Assembly: GCA_963788285.1 (NCBI GenBank)
Contig: CAWBGB010000008.1
Coordinates: forward strand, 310,001-374,000
Source: Alicyclobacillus_A sp963788285
GTDB taxonomy: Bacteria > Bacillota > Bacilli > Alicyclobacillales > Alicyclobacillaceae
DNA: 64,000 nt
Reading direction: 5' to 3'
The position numbers and the translations under genes were made by a program. This document shows positions 45,117 to 54,633 of the stretch, one piece after another. The notes below the pieces were generated by a model that saw only the letters and a list, made by a program, of their open reading frames with translations, searched no databases and was not told the origin of the DNA. Position 1 is the first letter of the stretch. Each line of letters starts with the position of its first letter.

Positions 45117-46418
45117 ATGGCAACCCCAGCATTTGACGTGATTGTGGTGGGTGGAGGTCCAGCTGGGTTAATGGCAAGTATCGCCGCTCAAACGTCCGGC
45201 GCCTCCACCCTGCTGATTGAAAAGGGAAACAAACTTGGACGAAAACTTGGTATTTCTGGCGGTGGCCGATGCAACGTCACGAATGCGAAACCCTTGCCAG
45301 AACTGATACAAAACATTCCGGGTAACGGCCGCTTCCTACACTCTGCCTTACACCGTTTTTCCAACGAAGATGTCCGGGCATTTTTCGAAGGATTAGGTAT
45401 CAGGTTGAAAGAGGAGGACAGAGGCCGCGTCTTTCCTGTCACCGATAAAGCGGCCACCGTTGTGCAGGCCCTGGTCAACAAAGTGTACGATGTGGGAGTG
45501 GAAATCTGGGAGAACTGTCCCGTCACGGGCCTTGTGACAGACAACGGTCGAATTACAGGCGTATCCACGCATCGCCATTCGTTGGTCGCAGCGAAAGCCG
45601 TTGTGATTGCCACCGGCGGTTGCAGCGTTCCCAAGACGGGAAGTACCGGTGACGCGTACCCCTGGGCACGAGCTGTGGGACACACCATTGTGCCTCCATA
45701 TCCCACGGAAGTCCCGCTCACCAGCGATGAATGGTTCATCCGCAAGCGCGCACTGCAAGGATTATCGGTCCGCAACACAACGGTCACCATTCTTGACGAT
45801 AGGAAGAAAAAGCTCACGGTCGAACACGGGGACCTGTTGTTTACCCACTTCGGGCTCAGCGGCCCTGTCGCATTGCGCTGCAGTCACTACGTATCCACGG
45901 CACATCGCAAACGGCCAGGGATTCGGTTACTTGCCCAGGTGGACGGGCACCCTGAACGCAGTCTTCAAGAATTGGTGGATGAACTGTTCTATCGAAAATC
46001 CACACAACCGAAGCGTCATCTCAACAACGTCTTGTCTGATTTGCTGCCTGAGCGACTGGCTTACGTGGTGCTCGAGACGCTCGGCGTTTCCGGGGACGTC
46101 TCGATGACTGACATCCCGAATGTCAAGTTGGAGGAGATTGCCAAACAGACGAAGCGCTTTCCGGTGGCGATAACCGGTACCTTGCCGCTGGCTCAAGCCA
46201 CCGTCACTGGCGGAGGCGTGTCCGTGAAGGAAATTGATCCAAGGACGATGGGATCTAAGGTGTGTGAAGGGCTGTTTTTCTGCGGGGAAGTGATGGACGT
46301 CCACGCACACACCGGCGGGTACAATATCACGGTGGCGTTTTCTACCGGACATTTGGCGGGCTGTAGCGCGGCGGATTACGCTTCTGTGTCTTCCGTAGGA
46401 CCAGTTGAACAGCCGTAA
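45117..46418 (+). CDS. BaiN/HI0933-family FAD-dependent oxidoreductase
   Basis: Flavoprotein of 433 residues. The N-terminal Rossmann motif VIVVGGGPAGLMASIAAQ is followed by LGRKLGISGGGRCNVTNAK, a family signature, and the C-terminal FAD contact FCGEVMDVHAHTGGYNITVA. Physiological substrate unknown. ATG 45117 has GAGGAA upstream. Confidence 0.88.
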   Translation: MATPAFDVIVVGGGPAGLMASIAAQTSGASTLLIEKGNKLGRKLGISGGGRCNVTNAKPLPELIQNIPGNGRFLHSALHRFSNEDVRAFFEGLGIRLKEEDRGRVFPVTDKAATVVQALVNKVYDVGVEIWENCPVTGLVTDNGRITGVSTHRHSLVAAKAVVIATGGCSVPKTGSTGDAYPWARAVGHTIVPPYPTEVPLTSDEWFIRKRALQGLSVRNTTVTILDDRKKKLTVEHGDLLFTHFGLSGPVALRCSHYVSTAHRKRPGIRLLAQVDGHPERSLQELVDELFYRKSTQPKRHLNNVLSDLLPERLAYVVLETLGVSGDVSMTDIPNVKLEEIAKQTKRFPVAITGTLPLAQATVTGGGVSVKEIDPRTMGSKVCEGLFFCGEVMDVHAHTGGYNITVAFSTGHLAGCSAADYASVSSVGPVEQP

Positions 46419-46561
46419 GAGATGGCAACTGCGGTATGACTTGCGAGGATGGGGCGTACACTCTACACAAAGCTCATCATAAAAATTTCACAGTAAAACG
46501 TGTGACGTTCAGGCCAATTGTTTCGTCTATTTCTTCGAACGCATCGAAGCAGGTGATGACC

Positions 46562-46978
46562 ATGACATCCACCCCATTCCGATGGTACCGATTAACAGGA
46601 ACTGTATGCGGGGACGCGAACACAGACACACCCGGTACCGTTTTCATCCATTATGTGGAGGCCGCCTCCCGGCACAACGCCGTGAAGCATTACGGTGGCA
46701 AGCGAACTTTCTTCAATGCGGAGGGGAAAAAGGTAGTCGTTCAGTTCCCTACCCGCGAGCAGCAGGTGGAGATCCTGCCACTGAACTGGTCCCCAAGTTC
46801 CTTAGCCCAGGCGCCAACGGAACCGGGATTGGTGGTGAAAGTTACCCCTGCGGTCAGATACCGCTGTAATCATTGCGGGAAAGTGCGCTTTTCGGAGCAT
46901 CGTTATCCTTTCATGTGGTGCAATTGCTCACACAAAGCGTTTCCGGATCCCCTCTATTTAGAAGTAGAAAAAGGGTGA
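46562..46978 (+). CDS. Hypothetical protein with C-terminal Cys cluster
   Basis: 138 residues, soluble. A C-terminal CNHCGKVRFSEHRYPFMWCN motif (CxxC plus CxC) suggests a small zinc ribbon. I do not recognise the rest. ATG 46562 is chosen with AGGTGATG upstream. It lies six bases before the next gene, so the pair are probably co-expressed. Confidence 0.65.
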   Translation: MTSTPFRWYRLTGTVCGDANTDTPGTVFIHYVEAASRHNAVKHYGGKRTFFNAEGKKVVVQFPTREQQVEILPLNWSPSSLAQAPTEPGLVVKVTPAVRYRCNHCGKVRFSEHRYPFMWCNCSHKAFPDPLYLEVEKG

Positions 46979-46984
46979 GCGCAC

Positions 46985-47389
46985 ATGTCTTCACACGCGA
47001 TTATCGACGTCGAGACATGGACCAGAAAAAAGATTCACACGCTGTTGCGTAAATACGGCCAACCATGTCTCGTCGAAAACGACGGGTACTTTTCACTGTA
47101 CCTGGTGAATCCCGAAATCCTACATCACATTCCTCCTGTCTATTGGAACAAGTTTGTCGACATTTGCGATGCCTTTACGGAATCCTGGCTGAGCCGAACC
47201 GGAATCGGTGAGGTGATGGAGCAGTGTTTCGTAGGAAAGGAATTGACAGACGAACTGCTGGAGGACGTCATAAATACCATCGTAGAAAAACTTCATCAGT
47301 TGGAACAGCAATGTGAGACCACGTATATCGAACGCCTCGAAAACCTGTTGATACAGGAGCTGACACACCCCGAAATGGCCAAACACTAG
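46985..47389 (+). CDS. Hypothetical protein
   Basis: 134 residues, soluble and largely helical at the C terminus (LLEDVINTIVEKLHQLEQQC, acidic). No recognised domain. Ribosome site GGGTGAG upstream. Co-directional with and six bases after the zinc-ribbon-like gene. Confidence 0.65.
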   Translation: MSSHAIIDVETWTRKKIHTLLRKYGQPCLVENDGYFSLYLVNPEILHHIPPVYWNKFVDICDAFTESWLSRTGIGEVMEQCFVGKELTDELLEDVINTIVEKLHQLEQQCETTYIERLENLLIQELTHPEMAKH

Positions 47390-47471
47390 CGTCTGTCTTG
47401 TTGCGTCAGATGTTTGAACGAATATGACGTTCCTGATCACAGGCGTTTTCCCGGAAATAGTTGCGGGCCAG

Positions 47472-47933
47472 CTAGGTAGTTCCGTGCGACAACCTTTCCA
47501 GGATGCGCTGCAACGCATCACGGAACCTTTGTCCATCCGCCTCCGTCCGTGCCTTTGGTCCTTTGCTGCGCCCAGTTGCTCGTCGTTGCTTCGCACTCAG
47601 TTCACGTTCCAATAACAATCTGTCGATGTTCTCTTCGGTGAATTCCAAACCTGTCGGAGATAGAGCCGCTGCACCTCTTCCGAGCGCAAGTGCGGCCAAT
47701 CCGTAGTCCTGGGTGATCACCAGCGTACTGCCCCGATATTGAATGAGGCTGATGATCTTCATGTCCGTCGCCTGCGGAGAGGAATCTACGGTAATGTGTT
47801 CTTGCGACCTGATGTCGTGTGCGATGGAACTCACCGTTACCACCCGGGCGCCATGTTCAGGCGCCATCTGCAAAATCGCCTGCAAGGCGTCTCGGGGCAT
47901 GGCATCGGCATCTACAAACACTTCAAGAAACAT
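47472..47933 (-). CDS. yqxD: UPF0178 (YaiI/YqxD) family protein
   Basis: 153-residue protein with the family pattern: VFVDADAMPRDALQAIL at the start, ITQDYGLAALALGRGAAALS in the middle and SAKQRRATGRSKGPKART near the end. The acidic sites resemble NYN/PIN-type nucleases, but activity is unproven. ATG 47933 follows AGGAGGAAG. Confidence 0.92.
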   Translation of the reverse strand: MFLEVFVDADAMPRDALQAILQMAPEHGARVVTVSSIAHDIRSQEHITVDSSPQATDMKIISLIQYRGSTLVITQDYGLAALALGRGAAALSPTGLEFTEENIDRLLLERELSAKQRRATGRSKGPKARTEADGQRFRDALQRILERLSHGTT

Positions 47934-47943
47934 GCTCTTCCTC

Positions 47944-49109
47944 CTACCTGAACAACGACGAATCTTGCGCAGGCACCGGCATCATTGTTCTTGGGTGGCG
48001 CAGTTTACGTAGCAGGAACATCAGATAGGTGCACGCGACAGCAAACACCACCGCTGACGTTACGTAGAGCACGCCGCGCCCTGCGTTCAAGTATCCTCCC
48101 CCAAGCGATCCAATGGCTGTTCCCACATTGTTACCGAAAATGCGCACCCCGAACATCATCTGTGAGTACTCAGTCGGTGTGGTGATGATCAGGAACGTCG
48201 CGTCCACAATGGATCCAGGGACGCTGGTTGACGCCGTCCGCAACAGATAGATGCCAGAGAACACGTACACGTTCCCGAGCAATCCAAGTCCTAACGTAAA
48301 GATGATGGACAGTGCAAAGCTGAGCAACAGTGTACGTTCATACTTGAGGTGGCAAAGCAGTGGCGCCACGGCAAAGCCACCAAGCGACATCACAAACGTG
48401 CTGCGGAAATGGGTGCGACAATGTTGTCTCCAAGGCCGAACTGAGCCGTCAGAATCAGCCTTGCAAAAGGATTGAACAGCCCAGTGGCAATCCCGAAGAT
48501 CATTGCGTACGCGCACATCGCCAGCAGCCTTTGATACCGCAATTTAAACATTCGCGACGATGTTACATCTTCCACTCGGACGAAGTATCGGATCAAAGGA
48601 GAGATAAGGGCAATGGCCGCTCCGAGGAACATGGCCACTCGGTACGATGCGTACACGCAAATGGGAGCCGCCACAATGGATCCAACGCCCATCACAAACG
48701 TGTACATGGCGAAAAATCGACTGAGCAGACGCGCCTTCTCCTGGTTGTGCGTCAACGCAGTGAGCACCACGTTCTCCGTGGAGGTAAGCAATGCACCACC
48801 CAATCCGGACACACTAGCTGTGATAAGCCATATTGAGGCACGGTGACCGAGAGCCGTGACTAGATAGCTCAAGCCAAGCAGCAATGTAGCAAACTTGACA
48901 ATTTTTGAGGCGCCAATTCTGTCCGCAACAGTTCCTAGCAACAGTACGGAAACGCCCGACACCGCAGCATTAGTGGCCAAGAGCAATCCGATGGTCGCAT
49001 CGGATAATCCGGCCGATTTATATAGAAACGGCAGCGCGTAGAGCACAATCCCCAAACCGAGACTGAGAAAAACCTCGCTGATGAAGTACAAGACAAGCGG
49101 TTTGTTCAT
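47944..49109 (-). pseudogene. MFS transporter, frameshifted
   Basis: Twelve-helix major facilitator of about 390 residues. The N-terminal half starts at ATG 49109 (AAAGGAG upstream) with LGTVADRIGASKIVKFATLL, the loop 2-3 signature. Near 48410 the frame ends in ISAARL and the protein continues as HFRSTFVMSLGGFAVAPLLC to the stop at 47944. One indel restores it. Substrate unknown; multidrug-type efflux is possible. Confidence 0.8.
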
Positions 49110-49435
49110 AGTGACTCCTTTAACATCGAAAAAGGTTGAAATCCCCCAAGACTTCGCGATGGGTTTACCCGAGATCTCAAGTATACCGGAGGAACTGCTC
49201 TGGTGGCCGAGCGTTTTCGTTGTCCTGACATGAACGTGTTGCAACATACCTTACCACAGTCAGCAAACGTTCGAGCTTGTTCCCTTGATTCTTCTCTCAC
49301 GCCTCTGTGAATGGCCGATAGAAACGACAGATCCCCGACCTCGTTTACCCCCGGACGTAGCCCGGGGGTGAACCGGTTTGGGGGCCGCCGTTTTCGTCTG
49401 ACTCACGGATCAAGACGTAAACTGTGCGACTGCAG
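49110..49435. other. Intergenic region
   Basis: About 325 bases; contains the hairpin ACCCCCGG/CCGGGGGT at 49347-49369 with no T run. No gene seen. Confidence 0.45.
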
Positions 49436-49633
49436 CTACTGCAAGTTGCTGACGGAAGATCCGTACTCGCCACCAAGCCGCCGCGAGTACTTGCCCTGTT
49501 GAGGAGTGCCATAGCGATGGTTCATCAGCTTCTCCACACTTTCGCCGCGAGCCATGCTTTGACTCGCGAGTGCGTCCATCACGGGTCCGGAAGCTTCGTC
49601 ACCGCGTCCAATCGACTTTCTTCTCGATGTCAT
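49436..49633 (-). CDS. Small hypothetical protein
   Basis: 65 residues, basic at the N terminus (MTSRRKSIGRGDEASG), Gly/Tyr/Ser-rich at the C terminus (YGTPQQGKYSRRLGGEYGSS). ATG 49633 has GGAGGGAG six bases upstream, which is why I favour it over the longer ORF. Not recognised; composition would suit a spore-associated protein. Confidence 0.55.
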   Translation of the reverse strand: MTSRRKSIGRGDEASGPVMDALASQSMARGESVEKLMNHRYGTPQQGKYSRRLGGEYGSSVSNLQ

Positions 49634-49728
49634 CGGCATCTCCCTCCGCTGACAGCGGACCCAAACCGACATTTAGAGTACCCCGAGAACGCCTTCATTA
49701 ATCGTGCGAAACCTCATCTCCAGTGGGA

Positions 49729-49768
49729 TAAAAAAGCGGACAGGCCACAGATTGGCCCATCCGCTTTG
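49729..49768 (-). terminator. Terminator of the permease gene
   Basis: AAGCGGATGGGCCA pairs with TGGCCTGTCCGCTT (mismatches inside), followed by TTTTTT on the minus strand. Confidence 0.85.
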
Positions 49769-49813
49769 TCCAGTCACTTCAATGTCATATCCCAATGAAA
49801 ATCATCACGCCAC

Positions 49814-50992
49814 TCATTTTTGGTTGCCCTTTTTGTCCACTGTAAAGTCCGGAATCATCCAGTATACCAGCAACCCAGCGAGCGTCGCGTATGCAATTCC
49901 GTTGTTCGGATAACCGACACCGATGATGAAGATGATGGCAACCACAATCAGGTTCTTCATATTCGCCAGATTCACCTTCTCCTCAATCACATGGCGGATA
50001 CCCATAGCAGCAATCATGCCAAACAGCAAAATGCTGATGCCGCCCATTACAGGCGTGGGGATGGTCTGAATCAAAGCACCCACTTTGCCACACAAGCCGA
50101 GGATGATAGCGATGACAGCAGCACCCTCAATAATGCGACTGGAAAATTGGCGGGTAATCGCAAGAACCCCTAGATTTTCCGCGTACGTGGTCTGAGCGGG
50201 TCCACCGATGAACGCGGACACAGCTGTGGCTAAGCCATTGCCTATTAAAATGCTAGAAAATCCAGGATTCTTGGTCACATCGCGCTGGATAATTTCGTTC
50301 AACACGAACATATGGCCAAGGTCTTCGATGATGGTCACGAGCGCAATCGGTGCCATCGCAAATATCACGTCACCTGTGAAGTGTGGCAAGACGAAGTGCG
50401 GGATGGCAATCACCGGTGCCTGTTTCAGCGCGGAAAAATCGACGAGCCCGCGCGCAAGAGCGTACACATACCCAACGATGATGCCAATCAGTAGAGGAAT
50501 GATTCGCATTTGCCGGGGGCCAGCCAACGAAGCGATGATAGCCACCACGAGACTGACAATGGCTACATCCCAGTGCTCTGCAGCCATGTTCGAAACCGCC
50601 TGCGTCGCAAGCGACAAGCCGATAATGGACACCACCGGTCCAACGACGACCGGAGGAATGATCCTTCGAATGTATTGGAATCCAAAGGCGGCCACCAACA
50701 GCGAAACTAGTGCGTACACCACGGCGACAGCAATCAGCCCTGCCGCAGCTTCTCCAGGTGACTGGTGCTTGCTCACGTAGAGGGTCAGCGGTGCAATGAA
50801 TGCAAAGGATGAACCTAGGTACGCCGGCACCTTGCCGCGCGTGATCAAGTGAAAAATGAGCGTTCCAAGGCCACTCGCGACCAGTGTGCTGCCTGGATCC
50901 AACCCAGTGAGGAACGGCACCAACACGGTGGATCCAAACATAGCGAAAACGTGTTGCACGGACAACGGAATGGCCCGCAAAAATCTTTCCAT
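49814..50992 (-). CDS. Uracil/xanthine permease family transporter
   Basis: NCS2-family nucleobase:cation symporter, 392 residues, about 14 membrane segments. Motifs include QHVFAMFGSTVLVPFLTGLD, the substrate-site helix ALVTIIEDLGHMFVLNEI and GGPAQTTYAENLGVLAITR, typical of uracil permeases. ATG 50992 has AGGGGGA ten bases upstream; the longer ORF has no better site. Not next to other pyrimidine genes. Confidence 0.9.
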   Translation of the reverse strand: MERFLRAIPLSVQHVFAMFGSTVLVPFLTGLDPGSTLVASGLGTLIFHLITRGKVPAYLGSSFAFIAPLTLYVSKHQSPGEAAAGLIAVAVVYALVSLLVAAFGFQYIRRIIPPVVVGPVVSIIGLSLATQAVSNMAAEHWDVAIVSLVVAIIASLAGPRQMRIIPLLIGIIVGYVYALARGLVDFSALKQAPVIAIPHFVLPHFTGDVIFAMAPIALVTIIEDLGHMFVLNEIIQRDVTKNPGFSSILIGNGLATAVSAFIGGPAQTTYAENLGVLAITRQFSSRIIEGAAVIAIILGLCGKVGALIQTIPTPVMGGISILLFGMIAAMGIRHVIEEKVNLANMKNLIVVAIIFIIGVGYPNNGIAYATLAGLLVYWMIPDFTVDKKGNQK

Positions 50993-51173
50993 ACCAATAA
51001 ATCCCCCTTCGATGATTCCGAAGCAGATGAGACCGTTTGTCGTTACATCTCTTGCGAATTTCCTAATGGCCCACCCTAATATACAGTTCCGAGCAGATAT
51101 AGTACAGCGGTACACGACAATCCGATGCGACATGTGGTATACGCAACGTACCCGTGATAGATGGAACAAGTGA

Positions 51174-52445
51174 CTACCAGCACTTTCTCCGAAACCACAA
51201 CAGAGCTGCACCACAGAGTGAAAGCACTAGGGCCGGCCAGACGTTTTTCCAACCGCTAAAGACGATAAACAGAACCGTCGTGGCGAGAGAGAGCGCCGCT
51301 AACACCCTGCGTTTTCCGTGGTCGCGGAAGACGCCGCCCCAAGGCTCGGAATCGACCAAGGCGACAGCGAAGACGACGGCATAGCCAATCAGCGCGGTCA
51401 GCGAACTTGCGGCCACCGCCGCAGTAAAGATGGGAAGCCGAGACCCCAGCACAAGCACGAGCGCAATTCCCCAAGGAATCAGAGGATGGTATTCACCTCG
51501 ATGCTCTCGCCACGAGCGTGGAAGCGGCAGTAACCCATCGCGCGTCGTTGCCTGTACAAGTGTCGTGGTGGCAATCAACCAAGAGAGCAGGGACCCGACC
51601 ACCACCACCAAGGCCCCCCACCCAATCACTGCCGCTGCAACCGGTCCCGACAATTGCCCCACCAAGATTAGCGGATTGGTATAGCGTGAGAGCTTGTCTA
51701 CCGGCACGGAGGCAATCGCGGAACAAGCAACAAGGATATACAATACGCCGACCAGCAAAGACCCAATCATCATTCCAATGGCCAACGATCGGCGGCTTTT
51801 GTATGCGCCCGACGGTACCGCGACAGCCTCCCATCCGGAATAGGTCCAGAACGCAAAAAACGTGGCCTGTAATACAGCAGCCCAGCCATGAGGGAGACTA
51901 GGGTGAAAAACCCAATCCGACGCACGCATCATGCTCATTTGTGCAGGATGTATCCACCCAATGACAATGCAGAGTACGAGTAGGCCGACAGTGCCGATGG
52001 TAAGGACACGTTGTAAGAGGGCGCCCATGTGAATGCCCGCAGACGTGACACCTGCTAATGTCAGTACGATGAGGCTACTCAACGCAGACGCATGCGGTAC
52101 CCCCAACTCCCGGAGCATTCCGGTGAGGGCAATGAACAGCGCTTGCGCCGCTCCTGCGGCAGACACCAAAAACAACCAGGCTGTCCACAGGCCCAGCCAA
52201 GGTCGGGACTTGTCCCTGATGTAGACGTATGGGCCACCCGACTGACTGAGGACGCCGACAAGGTCGCTGAACGTCAGGGCCATAGGTAAGCTCAGTACGA
52301 CGACGAGTACCCACGCCGCGACGGCAGAGGCTCCCGCCGTCCTCACAGTCAGTGCGAGGACTGAAAAAATGCCCGCACCGACCATGCTTCCAACGGTGAG
52401 TGCGACCGCATCTAACGTATGTAGTTGCCGTGAAGACGTCTGCAA
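51174..52445 (-). CDS. APC-family amino acid permease
   Basis: 423 residues with about 12 membrane segments. The first helix carries VALTVGSMVGAGIFSVLAL, the APC substrate-binding loop, and FFAFWTYSGWEAVAVPSGAY matches helix 6. TTG 52445 is taken as start with GGAGG upstream. Substrate cannot be told. Confidence 0.85.
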   Translation of the reverse strand: MQTSSRQLHTLDAVALTVGSMVGAGIFSVLALTVRTAGASAVAAWVLVVVLSLPMALTFSDLVGVLSQSGGPYVYIRDKSRPWLGLWTAWLFLVSAAGAAQALFIALTGMLRELGVPHASALSSLIVLTLAGVTSAGIHMGALLQRVLTIGTVGLLVLCIVIGWIHPAQMSMMRASDWVFHPSLPHGWAAVLQATFFAFWTYSGWEAVAVPSGAYKSRRSLAIGMMIGSLLVGVLYILVACSAIASVPVDKLSRYTNPLILVGQLSGPVAAAVIGWGALVVVVGSLLSWLIATTTLVQATTRDGLLPLPRSWREHRGEYHPLIPWGIALVLVLGSRLPIFTAAVAASSLTALIGYAVVFAVALVDSEPWGGVFRDHGKRRVLAALSLATTVLFIVFSGWKNVWPALVLSLCGAALLWFRRKCW

Positions 52446-52595
52446 AACCGTGTATCCTCCTTACTCCAGATCCCTGAGCCTAGGCCGTCAAAAAGTGACT
52501 GTCCGCGCCCACATAAATCGGTGATCGGTGCGCAGAATATGGTTCTGTGCGAGTCCCTCAACCCCAATCCATCAGCGTGAAGGGAGATTGCGTGT

Positions 52596-52826
52596 ATGCC
52601 AAAGCCAGATGATCGGAGTGACAATGTGGAACGCATTGCGGACAACATCCAAAATACCATGGCAAATCTGCGAGAGGCCGACGACTTCCTCAAGGCGCAC
52701 GGCGACGAAATGAACGCGAAGGACCGCGAAGCGCTGGAAACCAAAAACGAACGCCGAGAACGAGCCATTGAAGGATTGCGGGAAGAAATTACGGATGAAG
52801 CGGATTCGCTGCAAGATCTGCAATAA
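52596..52826 (+). CDS. tlp: Small acid-soluble spore protein Tlp
   Basis: 76-residue, highly charged helical protein; MPKPDDRSDNVERIADNIQN followed by TMANLREADDFL is diagnostic for the Tlp family of spore core proteins. GAAGGGAG precedes ATG 52596. Expected to be made in the forespore under sigma-G; no promoter could be assigned. Confidence 0.93.
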   Translation: MPKPDDRSDNVERIADNIQNTMANLREADDFLKAHGDEMNAKDREALETKNERRERAIEGLREEITDEADSLQDLQ

Positions 52827-52843
52827 CCGCACACACCCGGCAA

Positions 52844-52868
52844 AAGGGGCTGCACAGGGCAGCCCCTT
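52844..52868 (+). terminator. Hairpin after tlp
   Basis: AAGGGGCTG/CAGCCCCTT stem with a seven-base loop between convergent genes; short T run. Confidence 0.65.
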
Positions 52869-52886
52869 CTCCACATGTCCGGCCAG

Positions 52887-53045
52887 CTACTCCAGTGGTC
52901 CAAACTCCAGTTCTTCAAGTTCCTCAATCGTCCCATCCGACCAGCGAACGACGAGGTGCCGCATGATGCACGCTGGATTGGTAACAATATCGAAAATCAC
53001 ACCATCTTTCACCTGTCCTGGGATGTAGAATGGTATCTCCCACAT
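52887..53045 (-). CDS. Small hypothetical protein, 52 residues
   Basis: Reads MWEIPFYIPGQVKDGVIFDI... and ends in the acidic TIEELEELEFGPLE. ATG 53045 is the only start in the frame; a possible SD (GAGAGGTG) is rather far, about 17 bases. Too short to classify, but the amino-acid pattern is coding-like and it is convergent with tlp across a hairpin. Confidence 0.5.
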   Translation of the reverse strand: MWEIPFYIPGQVKDGVIFDIVTNPACIMRHLVVRWSDGTIEELEELEFGPLE

Positions 53046-53136
53046 CGAACGACACGTTCCATCACCTCTCTAGACGAGTTTCCGCAGAGTATACTGGAGA
53101 AGATAGAAAACAGAAACGCGAAGGCAAGGTGAAATC

Positions 53137-53736
53137 ATGACGACAGCAACCCCTGACATTGTACTCGCTTCCGGATCTCCGCGGCGAAAAGAACTTCTCA
53201 GTACGCTCGGCCTGACGTTTCGCGCTGAAGTCAGCGATGCGGATGAACACATCGCAGAACGGATTCCGCCATCTGTTTTCGTCGAGAGGTTGGCCCGCCG
53301 CAAAGCGTCGGCAATCGTTGAGAAGTATCACGGAACGGAGCGCGATACCCTCATCATCGGCGCGGATACTATCGTCGTCCTCGACGGACAAATCCTAGGA
53401 AAACCCACATCGGAAGCGCATGCCGAGCACATGCTGACGATGCTTCAAGGACGGACCCACGAAGTATATACCGGACTGTGTGTATGGCGGATTCCAGATG
53501 GACGTACGATGGTCGGCCATTCGCGAACGGAAGTGACCATGCGGACTCTGTCCCAGGAAGAGATCACCCGCTACGTGAAAAGTGGAGAGCCAATGGACAA
53601 GGCTGGCGCGTACGCCATACAAGGGCTTGGATCCACCATTGTCACCCGCATCAACGGAAATTACTTTACCGTTGTAGGGTTGCCGTTGTACCTCTTGGCC
53701 GATTTCTTCCGTCAACTTGGATGGACTATCGTCTAA
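53137..53736 (+). CDS. maf: Maf-family nucleoside triphosphate pyrophosphatase
   Basis: Hydrolyses non-canonical or pyrimidine nucleoside triphosphates. 199 residues with IVLASGSPRRKELLSTLGL, LIIGADTIVVLDGQILGKP and GAYAIQGLGSTIVTRINGNY. A clean single gene. Confidence 0.93.
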   Translation: MTTATPDIVLASGSPRRKELLSTLGLTFRAEVSDADEHIAERIPPSVFVERLARRKASAIVEKYHGTERDTLIIGADTIVVLDGQILGKPTSEAHAEHMLTMLQGRTHEVYTGLCVWRIPDGRTMVGHSRTEVTMRTLSQEEITRYVKSGEPMDKAGAYAIQGLGSTIVTRINGNYFTVVGLPLYLLADFFRQLGWTIV

Positions 53737-53742
53737 CGCTGG

Positions 53743-54513
53743 TTAAGGCAAAGCAATGACGCGGATATTGCCCATAAAACTGTTACAGCCGATACGAACC
53801 ACTTTCGGACTGGTGTGAACGTCTCCTTGTCCCGCGCTGAGCGAAGTGAACAAGCCGCTATGGTCTTTTCCGAAGAAGTGCAGCGCCCCTAGCATGGTGG
53901 TTCCCTGGCAGTCCACGGCCAAGTCAGGCGGAACAATGATTCTCGCACTTCCCAGGAAGGCGGTCACCGACAGCGTCGTTTCCCCGTCGGGAACCACCGC
54001 AGTGCGCAAATCGAGGTCCACGCTTCCAAGGAACGCCCAGTAATCCGCGTTTGTCAGCTGCCATGCGTGGTGTTGTCGCTGAATCCCGTTGAATATCGCC
54101 CATTGATTCGTACGATTGGAAGACCAGTCTCCAGATGTTGACGATTCTGAATTGGCAGACCGTCTCGAGGACGACCTTGATCCATGCGACCCAAACAAAA
54201 CACTGAGGCCGAAGAGAATGATCACAATCGGCCAAAAGTATTTCCACAAGTCACCAATGTCGACATCAAACCAATGCACTTGGTCCCCTAAAAAGAGAAA
54301 GCCCAAGAATAAGAGAATGAGACCAACGAGTACGCGAGACGTGGTCATTCGTGGTTTCCTCACCAGAAAGGTTACACCGGCTAAGATAAAGATCATCGGC
54401 CAGAGAAACGTGGAAATCAAATCTCCGATGGAAATGCTCGTCAACCCGAGTGCGTTACACAACATCACGAGGCCGCAGCAGAAAATCACCAACCCTGCCA
54501 TCACGCGTCCCAT
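53743..54513 (-). CDS. LiaF-like membrane protein
   Basis: 256 residues: four membrane segments in the N-terminal half (VMAGLVIFCCGLVMLCNALG, LWPMIFILAGVTFLV, VLVGLILLFLGFLFLG, WPIVIILFGLSVLFG), a Ser-rich linker, and a C-terminal beta-rich domain (VSVDLDLRTAV-like, SVTAFLGSARIIVPPDLAVD) as in LiaF/YvqF. LiaF restrains the LiaRS envelope-stress system, but no liaRS genes are adjacent. ATG 54513 follows AGGGGGG. Start overlaps no other gene; the longer ORF runs into the intron flank. Confidence 0.82.
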   Translation of the reverse strand: MGRVMAGLVIFCCGLVMLCNALGLTSISIGDLISTFLWPMIFILAGVTFLVRKPRMTTSRVLVGLILLFLGFLFLGDQVHWFDVDIGDLWKYFWPIVIILFGLSVLFGSHGSRSSSRRSANSESSTSGDWSSNRTNQWAIFNGIQRQHHAWQLTNADYWAFLGSVDLDLRTAVVPDGETTLSVTAFLGSARIIVPPDLAVDCQGTTMLGALHFFGKDHSGLFTSLSAGQGDVHTSPKVVRIGCNSFMGNIRVIALP

Positions 54514-54633
54514 ACACAACCCCCCTAGCGCTTGACGACACAATTCAGACTGTATACCCTCACTATCATACCGTGCATTTGACCATTTGGAACACGATAT
54601 TTCAACGCCGCCCATCCGCAGGAAAAACATTGG

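Noticed and set aside
49347..49369. Strong GC hairpin as a terminator
   Set aside because: No T run on either strand and no gene end close to it on the plus strand; left unassigned.
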